DNA of 64,000 nt, from the NCBI GenBank assembly GCA_964407265.1, contig CAYOUV010000006.1:13974-77973 (forward strand). The letters are read 5' to 3'. Below, piece by piece: positions 25,032 to 33,830 of this stretch. Source of the DNA: CAYOUV01 sp964407265 (GTDB taxonomy: Bacteria > Chloroflexota > Anaerolineae > Anaerolineales > Villigracilaceae). Both the position numbers and the translations under genes were made by a program. Every line of letters starts with the position of its first letter. Position 1 is the stretch's first letter. Under the pieces are notes generated by a model. The model saw nothing but the letters and a program-made list of their open reading frames with translations. It was not told the origin of the DNA and made no database searches.

Positions 25032-27074
25032 ATGGCTAAAAAAGAGAAGGCTCTCGAAACCCAGGGGCCTCAAGAGGAACGCATTGGCGTATACGTCTGT
25101 CACTGCGGCTCGAATATCGCCGGTATGGTGGATGTCGAGCAGGTCGCACACTGGGCAGAGACTCGACTTAAGGACCGTGGGGTGGTCGTAGCCCGCGACT
25201 ACAAGTTCATGTGTTCCAGCCTGGGACAGGAATTGATCGAAAAAGATATCAAAGAACAGAAGCTGAACCGTGTGGTCGTTGCAGCCTGTTCACCACACCT
25301 GCACGAGAAAACATTCCGCACCGCCACTGAACGCGCCGGTTTGAATCCTTTCCTGTGTGAAATGGTTTCCATCCGCGAACAGGTTTCCTGGGTGAGTACG
25401 GACAAAGGCGAAGCCACGATGAAGGCCGAAGCCATGGTCTCGGGTGGCGTGGAACGCGTCCGCCAAAACGTACCGCTCGAAGCGTTGACCGTCCCGATCA
25501 ATCCCGCCACTTTGGTGGTCGGGGGTGGCATTGCCGGTATCCAGTCCGCGCTCGAAATCGCGGATGCGGGTTTCCACGTTTACCTGGTGGAACGCGAACC
25601 GTCGATCGGCGGGCACATGGCCCAGTTCGATAAAACCTTCCCAACCCTGGACTGCGCTGCCTGCATCCTGACCCCCAAAATGGTACAGGCGGGTGGACAT
25701 CCAAATATCACTTTATTGACCTATTCCGAGATCGAACACGTGGATGGTTTTGTCGGCAATTTCACGGTTACGATCCGCAAGAAAGCCCGCATGGTCGACA
25801 CTGAACTGTGCACCGGTTGCGGTATCTGCCAGGAAAAATGCCCCAAAAAGGTCGTGGATGATTTCTACGAGGCTGGCCTGGGTTACCGCAAGGCGATTTA
25901 CACGCCGTTCCCACAAGCCGTGCCCAGGTTCCCGGTGATGGATATAGACAATTGTATTTACTTCGAGAAGGGTACCTGCAAAGCCTGCGAGAAGTTCTGC
26001 CCCACCGAGGCGATCGATTTCGAACAAAAGGACGAGATCATCAACGTCGAAGTCGGGAACATCATCCTGGCGACCGGTTATGATCTATTCGACGCCCGTC
26101 GGATCACCCATTACGGTTATGGACGGCTGGCAAACGTCTTCACCTCGCTCGAAATGGAGCGCATGTGTAACGCCGCCGGTCCGACAAATGGAGAGGTGGT
26201 GCTGCGCGACGGCAAGACCAAACCACAAGCAGTCGGCATCCTGCACTGTGTGGGCAGTCGCGACCGCAACTACAACAATTATTGCTCGGTCATCTGCTGC
26301 ATGCAGAGCCTGAAGTTTGCCCACCTGGTGCACGAACGCACCGGCGCGACGGTCTATAACTTCTACATTGACATGCGCACGCCTTTCAAAGACTACGACG
26401 AGTTCTACCAGCGCGTACTTGATGAAGGGACGCTGTTCGTGCGCGGTAAAGTCGCAGAGGTCACCGATGCAGCCCGTCTGCCTGGCGAGGAAGGTAAGTT
26501 GATCATCCAGGTGGAGGACACGCTGGTTGGCAAACAACGCCGCATACCGGTCGACATGGTTATTTTGTCCTCCGGCCTCGAACCCCGCAAAGATTCCAAG
26601 GAAGTCGCCAAGCAGTTTGGCATTTCATGCAGCGCCAACGGCTGGTTCACCGAAAAACACCCCAAGCTCGACCCGGTCGCCACCATGACCGAAGGCATTT
26701 ACATAGCCGGCTGCGCCCAGGGACCGAAGGACATTCCCGCCAGCGTGGCACAGGGAGCGGCCGCATCAGCTCGCGTTTTGGGCAAGATCGAGCAGAAAGA
26801 AGTTGCACTCGAACCAATCCGCGCCAGCATCAACGAAGAGCAGTGCTCCGGCTGCCGCATTTGCAACGACTTGTGTCCGTTCAACGCCATCCTTTTCCAC
26901 GAGGACAAGATGGTCAGTGAGATCAATCCGGCGCTTTGCCAGGGCTGCGGTACCTGCGTGGCAGCCTGTCCGGCTGGGGCGATCAGCGGTACCGGTTTCA
27001 GCAACGATCAGATCCTGGCACAGATTGACGGTCTGTTGCTGCTGAACGTTGGCGAAGAGAAAATCCCGGCCTAG
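25032..27074 (+). CDS. hdrA: Heterodisulfide reductase subunit A-like flavoprotein
   Basis: This 680-residue FAD protein is the electron-bifurcating hub of Hdr complexes. The N-terminal domain has Cys motifs VYVCHCG (20-26), YKFMCSSLGQ and AACSPHLHEK. The FAD loop is VGGGIAGIQSALEIADAG near 163-180, followed by PTLDCAACILTPKM (Cys208, Cys211). An internal ferredoxin region holds Cys260, 263, 266, 270 and Cys308, 316, 319, 323. A C-terminal 2x[4Fe-4S] ferredoxin has CSGCRICNDLCP and CQGCGTCVAACP (about 597-640). GAGGAGG lies 8 nt before the ATG. Predicted to send hydrogenase electrons to HdrBC and to ferredoxin. Confidence 0.94.
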   Translation: MAKKEKALETQGPQEERIGVYVCHCGSNIAGMVDVEQVAHWAETRLKDRGVVVARDYKFMCSSLGQELIEKDIKEQKLNRVVVAACSPHLHEKTFRTATERAGLNPFLCEMVSIREQVSWVSTDKGEATMKAEAMVSGGVERVRQNVPLEALTVPINPATLVVGGGIAGIQSALEIADAGFHVYLVEREPSIGGHMAQFDKTFPTLDCAACILTPKMVQAGGHPNITLLTYSEIEHVDGFVGNFTVTIRKKARMVDTELCTGCGICQEKCPKKVVDDFYEAGLGYRKAIYTPFPQAVPRFPVMDIDNCIYFEKGTCKACEKFCPTEAIDFEQKDEIINVEVGNIILATGYDLFDARRITHYGYGRLANVFTSLEMERMCNAAGPTNGEVVLRDGKTKPQAVGILHCVGSRDRNYNNYCSVICCMQSLKFAHLVHERTGATVYNFYIDMRTPFKDYDEFYQRVLDEGTLFVRGKVAEVTDAARLPGEEGKLIIQVEDTLVGKQRRIPVDMVILSSGLEPRKDSKEVAKQFGISCSANGWFTEKHPKLDPVATMTEGIYIAGCAQGPKDIPASVAQGAAASARVLGKIEQKEVALEPIRASINEEQCSGCRICNDLCPFNAILFHEDKMVSEINPALCQGCGTCVAACPAGAISGTGFSNDQILAQIDGLLLLNVGEEKIPA

Positions 27075-27089
27075 GGATGGAGGGATAAA

Positions 27090-27566
27090 ATGACAACTAA
27101 CGACACTTTTGAACCCGTCATCATCGGCTTCACCTGCAACTGGTGCAGCTATCGCGCCGCGGATTTGGCTGGCACAGCCCGCATGAAATATCCACCGAAC
27201 ATCCGCCTGATCCGTCTGATGTGCTCAGGCCGCCTGGACCCGACCTTTGTGTTCAAGTCGCTGGCCAACGGAGCTGACGGCGTGATGATCACTGGCTGCC
27301 ACCCCGGCGAATGCCACTATCTGGAACAAAACTACAAAGCCCTGCGGCGCTATCTGCTGCTCCGGCGTACACTGCAGGGATTGGGCGTGGAACCCGAACG
27401 CGTCAGGCTGGTTTGGGCCAGCGCTGCTGAAGGCGCAAAATTCGCCCAGGAAGTGACTAGTTTTGTCGAAGAGATCAAGATTCTCGGCCCGTTACACTGG
27501 CCGACCTGGGCAGGTAACGGTCACAAAGCCCAAGCAGTACAGCTCGAAGTGGAGGTGCCAGCATGA
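27090..27566 (+). CDS. mvhD: MvhD-type hydrogenase/Hdr linker iron-sulfur subunit
   Basis: The 158-residue protein carries the cysteines of the MvhD [2Fe-2S] family: FTCNWCSYRAAD near residues 13-17, LMCSGR near 45 and GCHPGECHY near 69-73. MvhD bridges the [NiFe] hydrogenase and HdrA, passing electrons to the flavin. GGAGGGATAAA precedes the ATG. Its stop overlaps the hydrogenase small-subunit start (ATGA). Placement between hdrA and the hydrogenase genes fits the bridging role exactly. Confidence 0.92.
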   Translation: MTTNDTFEPVIIGFTCNWCSYRAADLAGTARMKYPPNIRLIRLMCSGRLDPTFVFKSLANGADGVMITGCHPGECHYLEQNYKALRRYLLLRRTLQGLGVEPERVRLVWASAAEGAKFAQEVTSFVEEIKILGPLHWPTWAGNGHKAQAVQLEVEVPA

Positions 27567-28558
27567 CCGATAAACCCAAATTTGCTATGTACTGGGCAGC
27601 TTCCTGCGGCGGTTGCGAAATTGCAGTACTCAACACGCACGAAAAAATCCTGGATGTGGACGCCAATTTCGAGGTGGTCTTCTGGCCGGTCGCAATGGAC
27701 GCTAAATACAAGGACGTCGAAGCCATGGACGACGGCTCGATCCTGTTGACATTGTTCAATGGCGGCATCCGCAATGCAGAGAACGAACACATCGCCAAGT
27801 TACTGCGCCAGAAATCGCAAATCCTGGTGGCCTTTGGCTCCTGCGCCAACGAGGGCTGCATCCCTGGACTGGCAAACCTCAGCAGTACAAATCAAATCTT
27901 TGATACTGCATATGAAACGATTTCCACTGAAAACCCTGAGCACATACGTCCACAGTTTACCTACCAGATGCCCGAAGGGGAGATCACCATTCCAACCTTC
28001 TACCCGGTGCTCAAGACCCTCGATCAGGTGGTGGACGTGGACTACTACATGCCCGGCTGCCCGCCCGAATCCCACCAGATCGCAGCAGTGATCGACCTGG
28101 TGATCGCTGTGCTGCAAGGCAAAGCTGAACTACCGCCCAAGGGCTCAGTGATCGGTGCCGGCGCTTCCACCGTCTGCGACGAATGCCAGCGCAAGCGCAA
28201 CCTGAAAAGCATCACGGAATTCAAGCGCATCCAGGACGTGGAACAGTATGATCCCGAGCTGTGCCTGCTGGAGCAGGGCATCCCCTGCAACGGTCCGGCC
28301 ACACGCAGCGGATGCGACGCGCGCTGCCCGTCCGCCGGAGCACAGTGCATCGGCTGTTACGGCCCGGCTGAAGGCGTGGTCGATTACGGCGCACGCCTGA
28401 TTTCGGCCTTTGCTTCGGTCATCGACAGCACCGATCCGGTGGAGATCGAAAAAATCCTGGACGGTATCCCCGATCCGGTTGGACAGTTCTATCGCTTCAA
28501 CCTGGCCGGGTCCACTCTGCGCGCTGGCGTGCCAGCCTGGAAGCAGAATGGCGGATAG
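27563..28558 (+). CDS. mvhG: [NiFe] hydrogenase small subunit (group 3, MvhG-like)
   Basis: The 331-residue cytoplasmic small subunit lacks a Tat signal. The proximal cluster ligands lie in ASCGGCEIAVL (near residues 13-16), FGSCANEGC (near 92-97) and PGCPPE (near 167). Further cysteines for additional clusters follow: CDECQRKR, QGIPCNGPATRSGCDARCPSAGAQCIGCYG (split here for reading, about 235-270). The family passes electrons from the [NiFe] centre to the MvhD/HdrA side. It overlaps mvhD by 4 bp, and mvhA starts 9 bp later with GGAGG just upstream. Confidence 0.92.
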   Translation: MTDKPKFAMYWAASCGGCEIAVLNTHEKILDVDANFEVVFWPVAMDAKYKDVEAMDDGSILLTLFNGGIRNAENEHIAKLLRQKSQILVAFGSCANEGCIPGLANLSSTNQIFDTAYETISTENPEHIRPQFTYQMPEGEITIPTFYPVLKTLDQVVDVDYYMPGCPPESHQIAAVIDLVIAVLQGKAELPPKGSVIGAGASTVCDECQRKRNLKSITEFKRIQDVEQYDPELCLLEQGIPCNGPATRSGCDARCPSAGAQCIGCYGPAEGVVDYGARLISAFASVIDSTDPVEIEKILDGIPDPVGQFYRFNLAGSTLRAGVPAWKQNGG

Positions 28559-28567
28559 GAGGACATT

Positions 28568-30037
28568 ATGAATCAACGAATTACCATCGACCCGATCACC
28601 CGCCTGGAAGGTCACGGCAAGATCGAAATCTTCCTGGATAAAGACGGTGAAGTCGCCAACACTTACTTCCAGATCCCCGAGCTGCGCGGATTCGAGCGCT
28701 TCTGTGTCGGGCGCCCGGTGGAGGAAATGCCGCTGCTGACCAACCGCATTTGCGGCGTATGCCCCGAGGCGCATCACATGGCAGCCGCCAAAGCCGCGGA
28801 CGCTGTCTATCACGTTGACCCACCGCGCGCGGCCAAGCTGCTGCGTGAACTGCTCTACATGGCCTTCTACTGCACCGACCACACCACCCACTTCTACGCC
28901 CTGGCCGGACCCGATTTCGTGATGGGACCGGACGCTCCGGTGGCTGAACGTAACATCCTGGGTGTGATCCATAAAGTCGGACTGGAGATCGGCGGCAAAG
29001 TGATCCAGATGCGCAAGTACGGTCACAATGTGGTCGAAATAATCGGCGGCCGCAAGGTACACCCGGCCACCTCCATCCCCGGAGGCCTGACCAAAGGAAT
29101 TACTGAGGAGCAGCGCAAGGAAATCGAGGATATGGGGCGCTGGGCAATCGAATTTGCCCAGTTCAGCCTGAAGCTCTTCAACGACATCGTGCTGGGCAAC
29201 AAGACTTACGTCGACCTGATCCTGGGCGACGTCTACACCCACCGCACGCATTACATCGGTCTGGTGGACGAAAACAATAAGGTCAACTTCTACGATGGCA
29301 AAGTCAGCGTAATGGATCCGGAAGGTAAACGCCTGGGCAAGTACGCACCCAACGAATACACCGACTGGATCGCCGAACGCGTGGAGCCCTGGACCTACTT
29401 GAAGTTCCCCTATCTCAAGAAAGTCGGCTGGAAAGGCTTCACCGACGGCAAGGACTCAGGCGTCTACTGTGCAACCCCGCTTTCGCGCCTGAACGCCTCC
29501 GATGGGATGGCTACACCGCTGGCCCAGGCCGAGTTCGAAAAATTTTACAGCACGCTGGGTGGTAAACCGGTCCACCAACGTCTGGCAACCCACTGGGCAC
29601 GCCTGATCGAACTGCTTTACGCAGCTGAACGCTGGATGGAACTGGTCACCGACCCGGAGATCACCTCGCCGCACGTACACGCTGTCCCGACCGAGACACC
29701 GACCGAAGGCGTGGGCATCGTCGAAGCTCCGCGCGGCACATTGACCCATCACTACGTCACCGACGAACGCGGCATCCTGACCAAGGTCAACCTGATCGTC
29801 GGCACCACCAACAACTACGCTCCAATCAGTATGTCGATCAAGAAGGCCGCTGAGAGCCTGATCCACAAAGGCACCGTGGTAAACGAAGGGCTGCTCAACA
29901 TGGTAGAAATGGCGTTCCGCGCTTACGATCCGTGCTTTGGATGCGCCACCCACTCACTGCCCGGCCAGATGCCGCTGCAAGTCACTATTCGTGATGCGGA
30001 TGGCAATCCGATCGATGTGCTCAGGCAATTCTGTTAG
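28568..30037 (+). CDS. mvhA: [NiFe] hydrogenase large subunit (group 3, MvhA-like)
   Basis: The 489-residue catalytic subunit holds the active-site nickel-iron ligands: the L1 motif NRICGVCPEAHH near residues 57-68 and the L2 motif DPCFGCATH at 454-462. All four cysteines are present, with no Sec codon. A 27-residue tail after His462 is the expected substrate for a C-terminal maturation protease, and such a protease gene follows. The subunit splits or makes H2 in the cytoplasm. Group 3c (F420-nonreducing, Hdr-linked) is inferred from the neighbouring mvhD and hdrABC. Confidence 0.94.
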   Translation: MNQRITIDPITRLEGHGKIEIFLDKDGEVANTYFQIPELRGFERFCVGRPVEEMPLLTNRICGVCPEAHHMAAAKAADAVYHVDPPRAAKLLRELLYMAFYCTDHTTHFYALAGPDFVMGPDAPVAERNILGVIHKVGLEIGGKVIQMRKYGHNVVEIIGGRKVHPATSIPGGLTKGITEEQRKEIEDMGRWAIEFAQFSLKLFNDIVLGNKTYVDLILGDVYTHRTHYIGLVDENNKVNFYDGKVSVMDPEGKRLGKYAPNEYTDWIAERVEPWTYLKFPYLKKVGWKGFTDGKDSGVYCATPLSRLNASDGMATPLAQAEFEKFYSTLGGKPVHQRLATHWARLIELLYAAERWMELVTDPEITSPHVHAVPTETPTEGVGIVEAPRGTLTHHYVTDERGILTKVNLIVGTTNNYAPISMSIKKAAESLIHKGTVVNEGLLNMVEMAFRAYDPCFGCATHSLPGQMPLQVTIRDADGNPIDVLRQFC

Positions 30038-30054
30038 CCGGTGAGGGACACCCC

Positions 30055-30606
30055 ATGAAAGACAGCGAAGGGCGACAAACGAAGACCGATTCATCTTCTG
30101 CTGGCAATCGCCCTTCGCCTGTCCTGGTGGTCGGTTTGGGGAATCCCATCCTGGGCGACGACGGTGTCGGTTGGGCGGTAGCCCGGGAAGTCAGCCGGCG
30201 TCTCGGTGCACAAAACAAGGTGGAAGTAGATTGTGCCGCGCTGGGCGGGCTGAGTTTGATGGAACGGTTGATCGATTACAAGTATGTGATTTTGATTGAT
30301 TCGATCGAAACCGGCCGGAACCCAGTCGGTAGCGTTACATCCTTTCCCCTCAAAGCGCTCAGCAATCCAACAGCCGGGCACACTTCCTCAACCCACGATA
30401 CAACCCTGATGACCGCGCTGCGCACGGCCGAAAGCATGGGCGCAGCCATCCCTCAGCAGATCGATGTGGTTGCTATTGAAGCCCACAACCTGTACGATTT
30501 TTCCGAGGAATTTACCCCACCAATTGAGGCGGCAATCCCTGAAGTCGTTGAAACCGTGCTCGGACTACTGCAAAAAGTATTGCTGCATGAAGAGGGACAT
30601 TTTTAA
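30055..30606 (+). CDS. Hydrogenase maturation protease (HycI/HyaD family)
   Basis: This 183-residue endopeptidase removes the C-terminal tail of the large subunit after nickel insertion. It shows LVVGLGNPILGDDGVGWAVA (nickel-sensing acidic residue near 35-36), DCAALGGLSLMERL and HDTTLMTALRTAESMGA with a conserved His. About 22 hydrophilic residues precede the usual start, longer than most members. GTGAGGGACACCCC precedes the ATG. It lies 17 bp after mvhA. No other hyp maturation genes are in the window, so they must be elsewhere. Confidence 0.9.
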   Translation: MKDSEGRQTKTDSSSAGNRPSPVLVVGLGNPILGDDGVGWAVAREVSRRLGAQNKVEVDCAALGGLSLMERLIDYKYVILIDSIETGRNPVGSVTSFPLKALSNPTAGHTSSTHDTTLMTALRTAESMGAAIPQQIDVVAIEAHNLYDFSEEFTPPIEAAIPEVVETVLGLLQKVLLHEEGHF

Positions 30607-30619
30607 GGAGGACTGTTTC

Positions 30620-31084
30620 ATGATCTCCCCTGAACTTCTCAGACGCTACCCATTTTTTGGTTTCATGGACGATGCCCAACTAAAGGCCGTAGCCATGATC
30701 GCCAATGAAGTCGAATTTAAAAAAGGCGATGTTATTATTGAGGCCAACCAACCTGCCAACGCCTTTTACTTCCTGATCGATGGCGATGTTTCCTACTATT
30801 ACATCGTCACGACGGAACACGATCCATACTACAAAAAAGAGTACTACATCAGCGATATAAACCCCGGCGAGATCTTCGGCATTTCGGCACTGATCGAACC
30901 TTACATTTTCACCGCCAGCCTGCGTGTCGATAAAGCCTGCCGCGTGATTACGATCGACGCTCCAGCGCTGCGCGCGCTGTGTGAAGTAGACCCCAAGCTT
31001 TCCTGCGGTTTACTGCACTCAGTTGCCAAGGCCGCCATGGAACGGTTGCAGGCCACGCGCGTGCAGTTGATCGCCGCCACCTGA
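30620..31084 (+). CDS. Stand-alone cyclic-nucleotide-binding-domain protein, no DNA-binding domain
   Basis: This 154-residue protein is almost entirely a Crp-like cNMP-binding barrel: YPFFGFMDDAQLKAVAMIANEV, FKKGDVIIEANQPANAFYFLIDGDV, then NPGEIFGISALIEP, with the C-helix AKAAMERLQATRVQLI. The usual helix-turn-helix is absent, and the frame ends cleanly with a terminator after it, so it is not obviously truncated. The insert EHDPYYKKEYYIS between strands is unusual. AAGGAGG precedes the ATG at 30620. It is the last gene of the Hdr-Mvh operon and may act as a ligand sensor or partner for the complex (inference). Confidence 0.8.
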   Translation: MISPELLRRYPFFGFMDDAQLKAVAMIANEVEFKKGDVIIEANQPANAFYFLIDGDVSYYYIVTTEHDPYYKKEYYISDINPGEIFGISALIEPYIFTASLRVDKACRVITIDAPALRALCEVDPKLSCGLLHSVAKAAMERLQATRVQLIAAT

Positions 31085-31113
31085 GAATCGTTCGCGATAC
31101 CCTTCAGGGCCCG

Positions 31114-31142
31114 AGCCGGGTGCATTTACCCCGGCTGTTTTT
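31114..31142 (+). terminator. Terminator of the Hdr-Mvh operon
   Basis: AGCCGGG pairs with CCCGGCT around a 9-nt loop (31114-31136), followed by GTTTTTC. It lies just before the next consensus promoter. Confidence 0.8.
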
Positions 31143-31148
31143 CGTGCT

Positions 31149-31177
31149 TTGACAGGATCCAACCCACCACATATAAT
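31149..31177 (+). promoter_or_regulatory. Perfect sigma-70 promoter for MFS gene
   Basis: TTGACA (31149-31154), 17-bp spacer, TATAAT (31172-31177): both hexamers are exact consensus. Transcription should start near 31184, which rules out a protein start at 31149 and supports the ATG at 31209. Confidence 0.9.
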
Positions 31178-31208
31178 CAGCCCATCTCGATTTCGGAATA
31201 ACAACCTC

Positions 31209-32411
31209 ATGAAACGTAATCTGGGCATCCTGTTCTTCACACTGGTCGTGGTCATGATCGGCTTCGGCATCATCATCCCGATCCTGCCGTTCTATGTCAC
31301 CAGTTTTGGTGGCAACGGCGTCTCGATGGGCCTGTTGATGGCGATCTTCGCCTTCATGCAATTCCTGTTCTCACCGGTTTGGGGTGACCTGTCCGATCGA
31401 TTCGGGCGCAAACCTATTTTGCTGGTCGGCATTTTGGGCAATGCAGCTTCGATGTTCTTCATGGGTCTGGCCAACAACCTGTGGATGTTGTTCCTGGCGC
31501 GTGGGTTGGCCGGTATCCTGTCTTCAGCTACACTGCCGACAGCTATGGCCTACATCAGTGACAGCACCGACGAGGATCAGCGCGGGGGCGGGATGGGCAT
31601 GGTCGGCGCAGCCATGGGCGTGGGCATGGTGCTCGGTCCTGGCGTGGGCGGGGCCCTCTCCGACATTTCACTCAGCGCACCTTTTTACCTGGCTTCCGTG
31701 CTTTCACTGGTGGCCCTGGTTCTAATCTGGACTTTCCTGCCCGAATCGCTGGCGGAAGGTTTACGCGCTCCCAGTAAAAAAGGGATCCAGGGACCGCAAT
31801 TCAAGACCATGTGGCTGGCCCTACTCAGCCCGATCGGTTTTCTGCTGGGGCTGGCTTTCCTGCTCAGCTTTGGCGTGACCAACTTCGAAAGTGTCTTCGG
31901 TTTATATGCAGACCTGCGCTTTGGCTACGATGCGCGCACTGTCGGTCTGATCTTAATGGTGGTCGGACTGGCTTCGGCTGTGGTCCAGGGTGGCCTGACC
32001 GGTCCGGCCATCCGTTTGTGGGGCGATGAGGCAGTCATCAAGGGCTCGTTAATCGCCAGTGCAATCGGTTTCGTGCTGATGCTGATGGCTCGTAGTCTGC
32101 CGACTATCCTGCTGACAACCGGGCTGTTCGTAATCAGCAACGCCATGCTGCGCCCCGGCGTTGCATCCTTGATCTCCAAACGCGCCACACAGGGACAAGG
32201 CATCGCTATGGGCCTCAACAACGCCTTCATGAGTTTGGGACGTGTAGCCGGGCCAATTTGGGCCGGAGCCGCTTTGGATATTAACCTGTCCTACCCTTAC
32301 CTGAGTGGGGCTGTCATCCTGCTGGTCGGCTTCGTATTGAGCGTGATTTACCTCCCGGCTCTCAAAACCAAGTCCGCCGCTCGGACGCCAACGCCGGCCA
32401 AAGTCGATTGA
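31209..32411 (+). CDS. MFS transporter, drug-efflux (TetA/DHA1)-like
   Basis: This 400-residue protein has twelve predicted transmembrane helices. Motif A between helices 2 and 3 reads WGDLSDRFGRKPILLVG, and the antiporter motif C region in helix 5 reads GMGVGMVLGPGVGGALSD. Helix 1 contains GFGIIIPILPFY, typical of TetA-like proton-coupled drug exporters. The substrate is unknown. The start was set by the promoter position (start of transcription near 31184). No strong ribosome site is seen. Confidence 0.87.
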   Translation: MKRNLGILFFTLVVVMIGFGIIIPILPFYVTSFGGNGVSMGLLMAIFAFMQFLFSPVWGDLSDRFGRKPILLVGILGNAASMFFMGLANNLWMLFLARGLAGILSSATLPTAMAYISDSTDEDQRGGGMGMVGAAMGVGMVLGPGVGGALSDISLSAPFYLASVLSLVALVLIWTFLPESLAEGLRAPSKKGIQGPQFKTMWLALLSPIGFLLGLAFLLSFGVTNFESVFGLYADLRFGYDARTVGLILMVVGLASAVVQGGLTGPAIRLWGDEAVIKGSLIASAIGFVLMLMARSLPTILLTTGLFVISNAMLRPGVASLISKRATQGQGIAMGLNNAFMSLGRVAGPIWAGAALDINLSYPYLSGAVILLVGFVLSVIYLPALKTKSAARTPTPAKVD

Positions 32412-32427
32412 GGCTACAGGTTTACCT

Positions 32428-32460
32428 AAGAGAGCCAGACTCTGCATCTGGCTCTCTTTT
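32428..32460. terminator. Bidirectional terminator between two MFS genes
   Basis: AAGAGAGCCAGA pairs with TCTGGCTCTCTT (12 bp, 7-nt loop), flanked by T runs on the plus strand. It serves the convergent genes ending at 32411 and 32475. Confidence 0.88.
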
Positions 32461-32474
32461 TTATCTCTGCCAAA

Positions 32475-33704
32475 CTAATCTGTTACCTGCGAGGCCGGCA
32501 GGTTGGCATCCTTGAGGCGGGTCCCCAAAAGCAAGGCCAATAGCATCAGTAAGATCAAACCCAGCAGAGGCCCGCTCATCGAGCCGGTCTCCGGTGACTT
32601 AAAAATGTCCATACCCAGGATAAACAGAATTCCGGAAACCTGTCCAGCCAGCAGCAGCAGCCCGTTGGAGGTACCTTCCGGGGCAGGATAGGTGATCTCG
32701 GCCCCATACTGGAAGCCCAGCGGGCCAGCGCTCAGCAGGAAGAACCCGAACACGAACGAAGCAGCTAACAACCACCCATACGAACCGGCATAAGTGATGC
32801 CTACCAGACCCAGTGTCGCGCCGATGACTGCCACGATTATATAAGGCGTGCGCTTACGCGAGCGGTCGGAAAGCACCGGTAGGATGACAGCGCCTATAAT
32901 CCCACCGACGATCATCAAGCCGCCGGCTGTCCCAGCCTGGGTGATCGAAAAACCCCGAGGCTGGAGCATCTCCTCGATCCAGGTGGTGACGGCGTTGAAC
33001 ACGCCCAGGCCGACGAAGAAGATCAGCAGCAACAGGATAAAATCACCCTGGTGCAGGATGCGGGAGAGGCCGTCGAAGACCAGCGAGCGCTCTTCCTGTC
33101 CCGGGGGGCAGGGTGGGGATGGGGGCCGCTCCCGGGCAAAGACGAAAAAGACGACCGCTGCCAGGATGGAGATCAGGCCGTAGGTAAGCAGCATGCCAGA
33201 AATCCCGGATCGCAGCGTCAGGAACGGCGTGAGCAGCAGGCCCCCCAATATCCCCAAATACATCGAGAGCGAGCCGAGTCCGGCAGCTGTGGCGCGTTCA
33301 TCCGGCGCGAACCAGCGCGCAGCGACCGTGGTCACGGCGTTGAGCAGGAAAGGCTGCCCGACAGCGATCGCAACCTGGGAAGCCAGTACCAGCCCATAAT
33401 TCGCGGCCACCAGCCCGCGTACCAGCCCGAAGATACCGGTCAGCGCCGCGCCGATGCCAACTGCGGTGCGCACGCCATAGGTATCGATAGCCCAGGAAGC
33501 CGGGATCGAAACCAGGATGTAAACCACCATGAAGCTCAATGAAAGCAGGCCGATACTCAGATCAGAGACACCGTAAAAGCTGACGGCGGCGCTGGTAATG
33601 GCTGCAAAGGTGATCCACAAAAGCTGGTTGGCGGCTACGATCAACATAAAAACACCCAGCATCACCCAGCGATATGGGTAGACTTTAAAACTATTTTGTT
33701 CCAT
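32475..33704 (-). CDS. MFS transporter (nitrate/oxalate-formate-type layout)
   Basis: The 409-residue protein has twelve predicted helices. It begins MEQNSFKVYPYRWVMLGVFMLIVAANQLLWITFAAI (read in parts), then SIPASWAIDTYGVRTAVGIGA as motif A and VLSDRSRKRTPYI in the central loop. It resembles MFS members that move small organic solutes, but the substrate is not predictable. GGAGG lies 8 nt before the ATG at 33704. The GTG at 33713 sits against the ribosome site and is rejected. Confidence 0.85.
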   Translation of the reverse strand: MEQNSFKVYPYRWVMLGVFMLIVAANQLLWITFAAITSAAVSFYGVSDLSIGLLSLSFMVVYILVSIPASWAIDTYGVRTAVGIGAALTGIFGLVRGLVAANYGLVLASQVAIAVGQPFLLNAVTTVAARWFAPDERATAAGLGSLSMYLGILGGLLLTPFLTLRSGISGMLLTYGLISILAAVVFFVFARERPPSPPCPPGQEERSLVFDGLSRILHQGDFILLLLIFFVGLGVFNAVTTWIEEMLQPRGFSITQAGTAGGLMIVGGIIGAVILPVLSDRSRKRTPYIIVAVIGATLGLVGITYAGSYGWLLAASFVFGFFLLSAGPLGFQYGAEITYPAPEGTSNGLLLLAGQVSGILFILGMDIFKSPETGSMSGPLLGLILLMLLALLLGTRLKDANLPASQVTD

Positions 33705-33776
33705 GCAATGCACCTCCAGTCGATGTGTACGCTATGGAAAACACATCCATAGCGTCGTAGATACTGCGGATACCAC

Positions 33777-33814
33777 AAAAAAAGCGCCTCGTCTGAATTC
33801 AGCAGACGAGGCGC
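33777..33814 (-). terminator. Terminator of the phosphofructokinase gene
   Basis: On the minus strand GCGCCTCGTCTG pairs with CAGACGAGGCGC (12 bp, short loop) and is followed by seven T residues (33777-33783). Confidence 0.92.
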
Positions 33815-33830
33815 GATTAGTCGAGCCGTA

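Noticed and set aside
28145..29251. Open frame of 368 codons antisense to the hydrogenase genes
   Set aside because: It spans the junction of mvhG and mvhA on the opposite strand, has no ribosome site, and the sense frames are certain.
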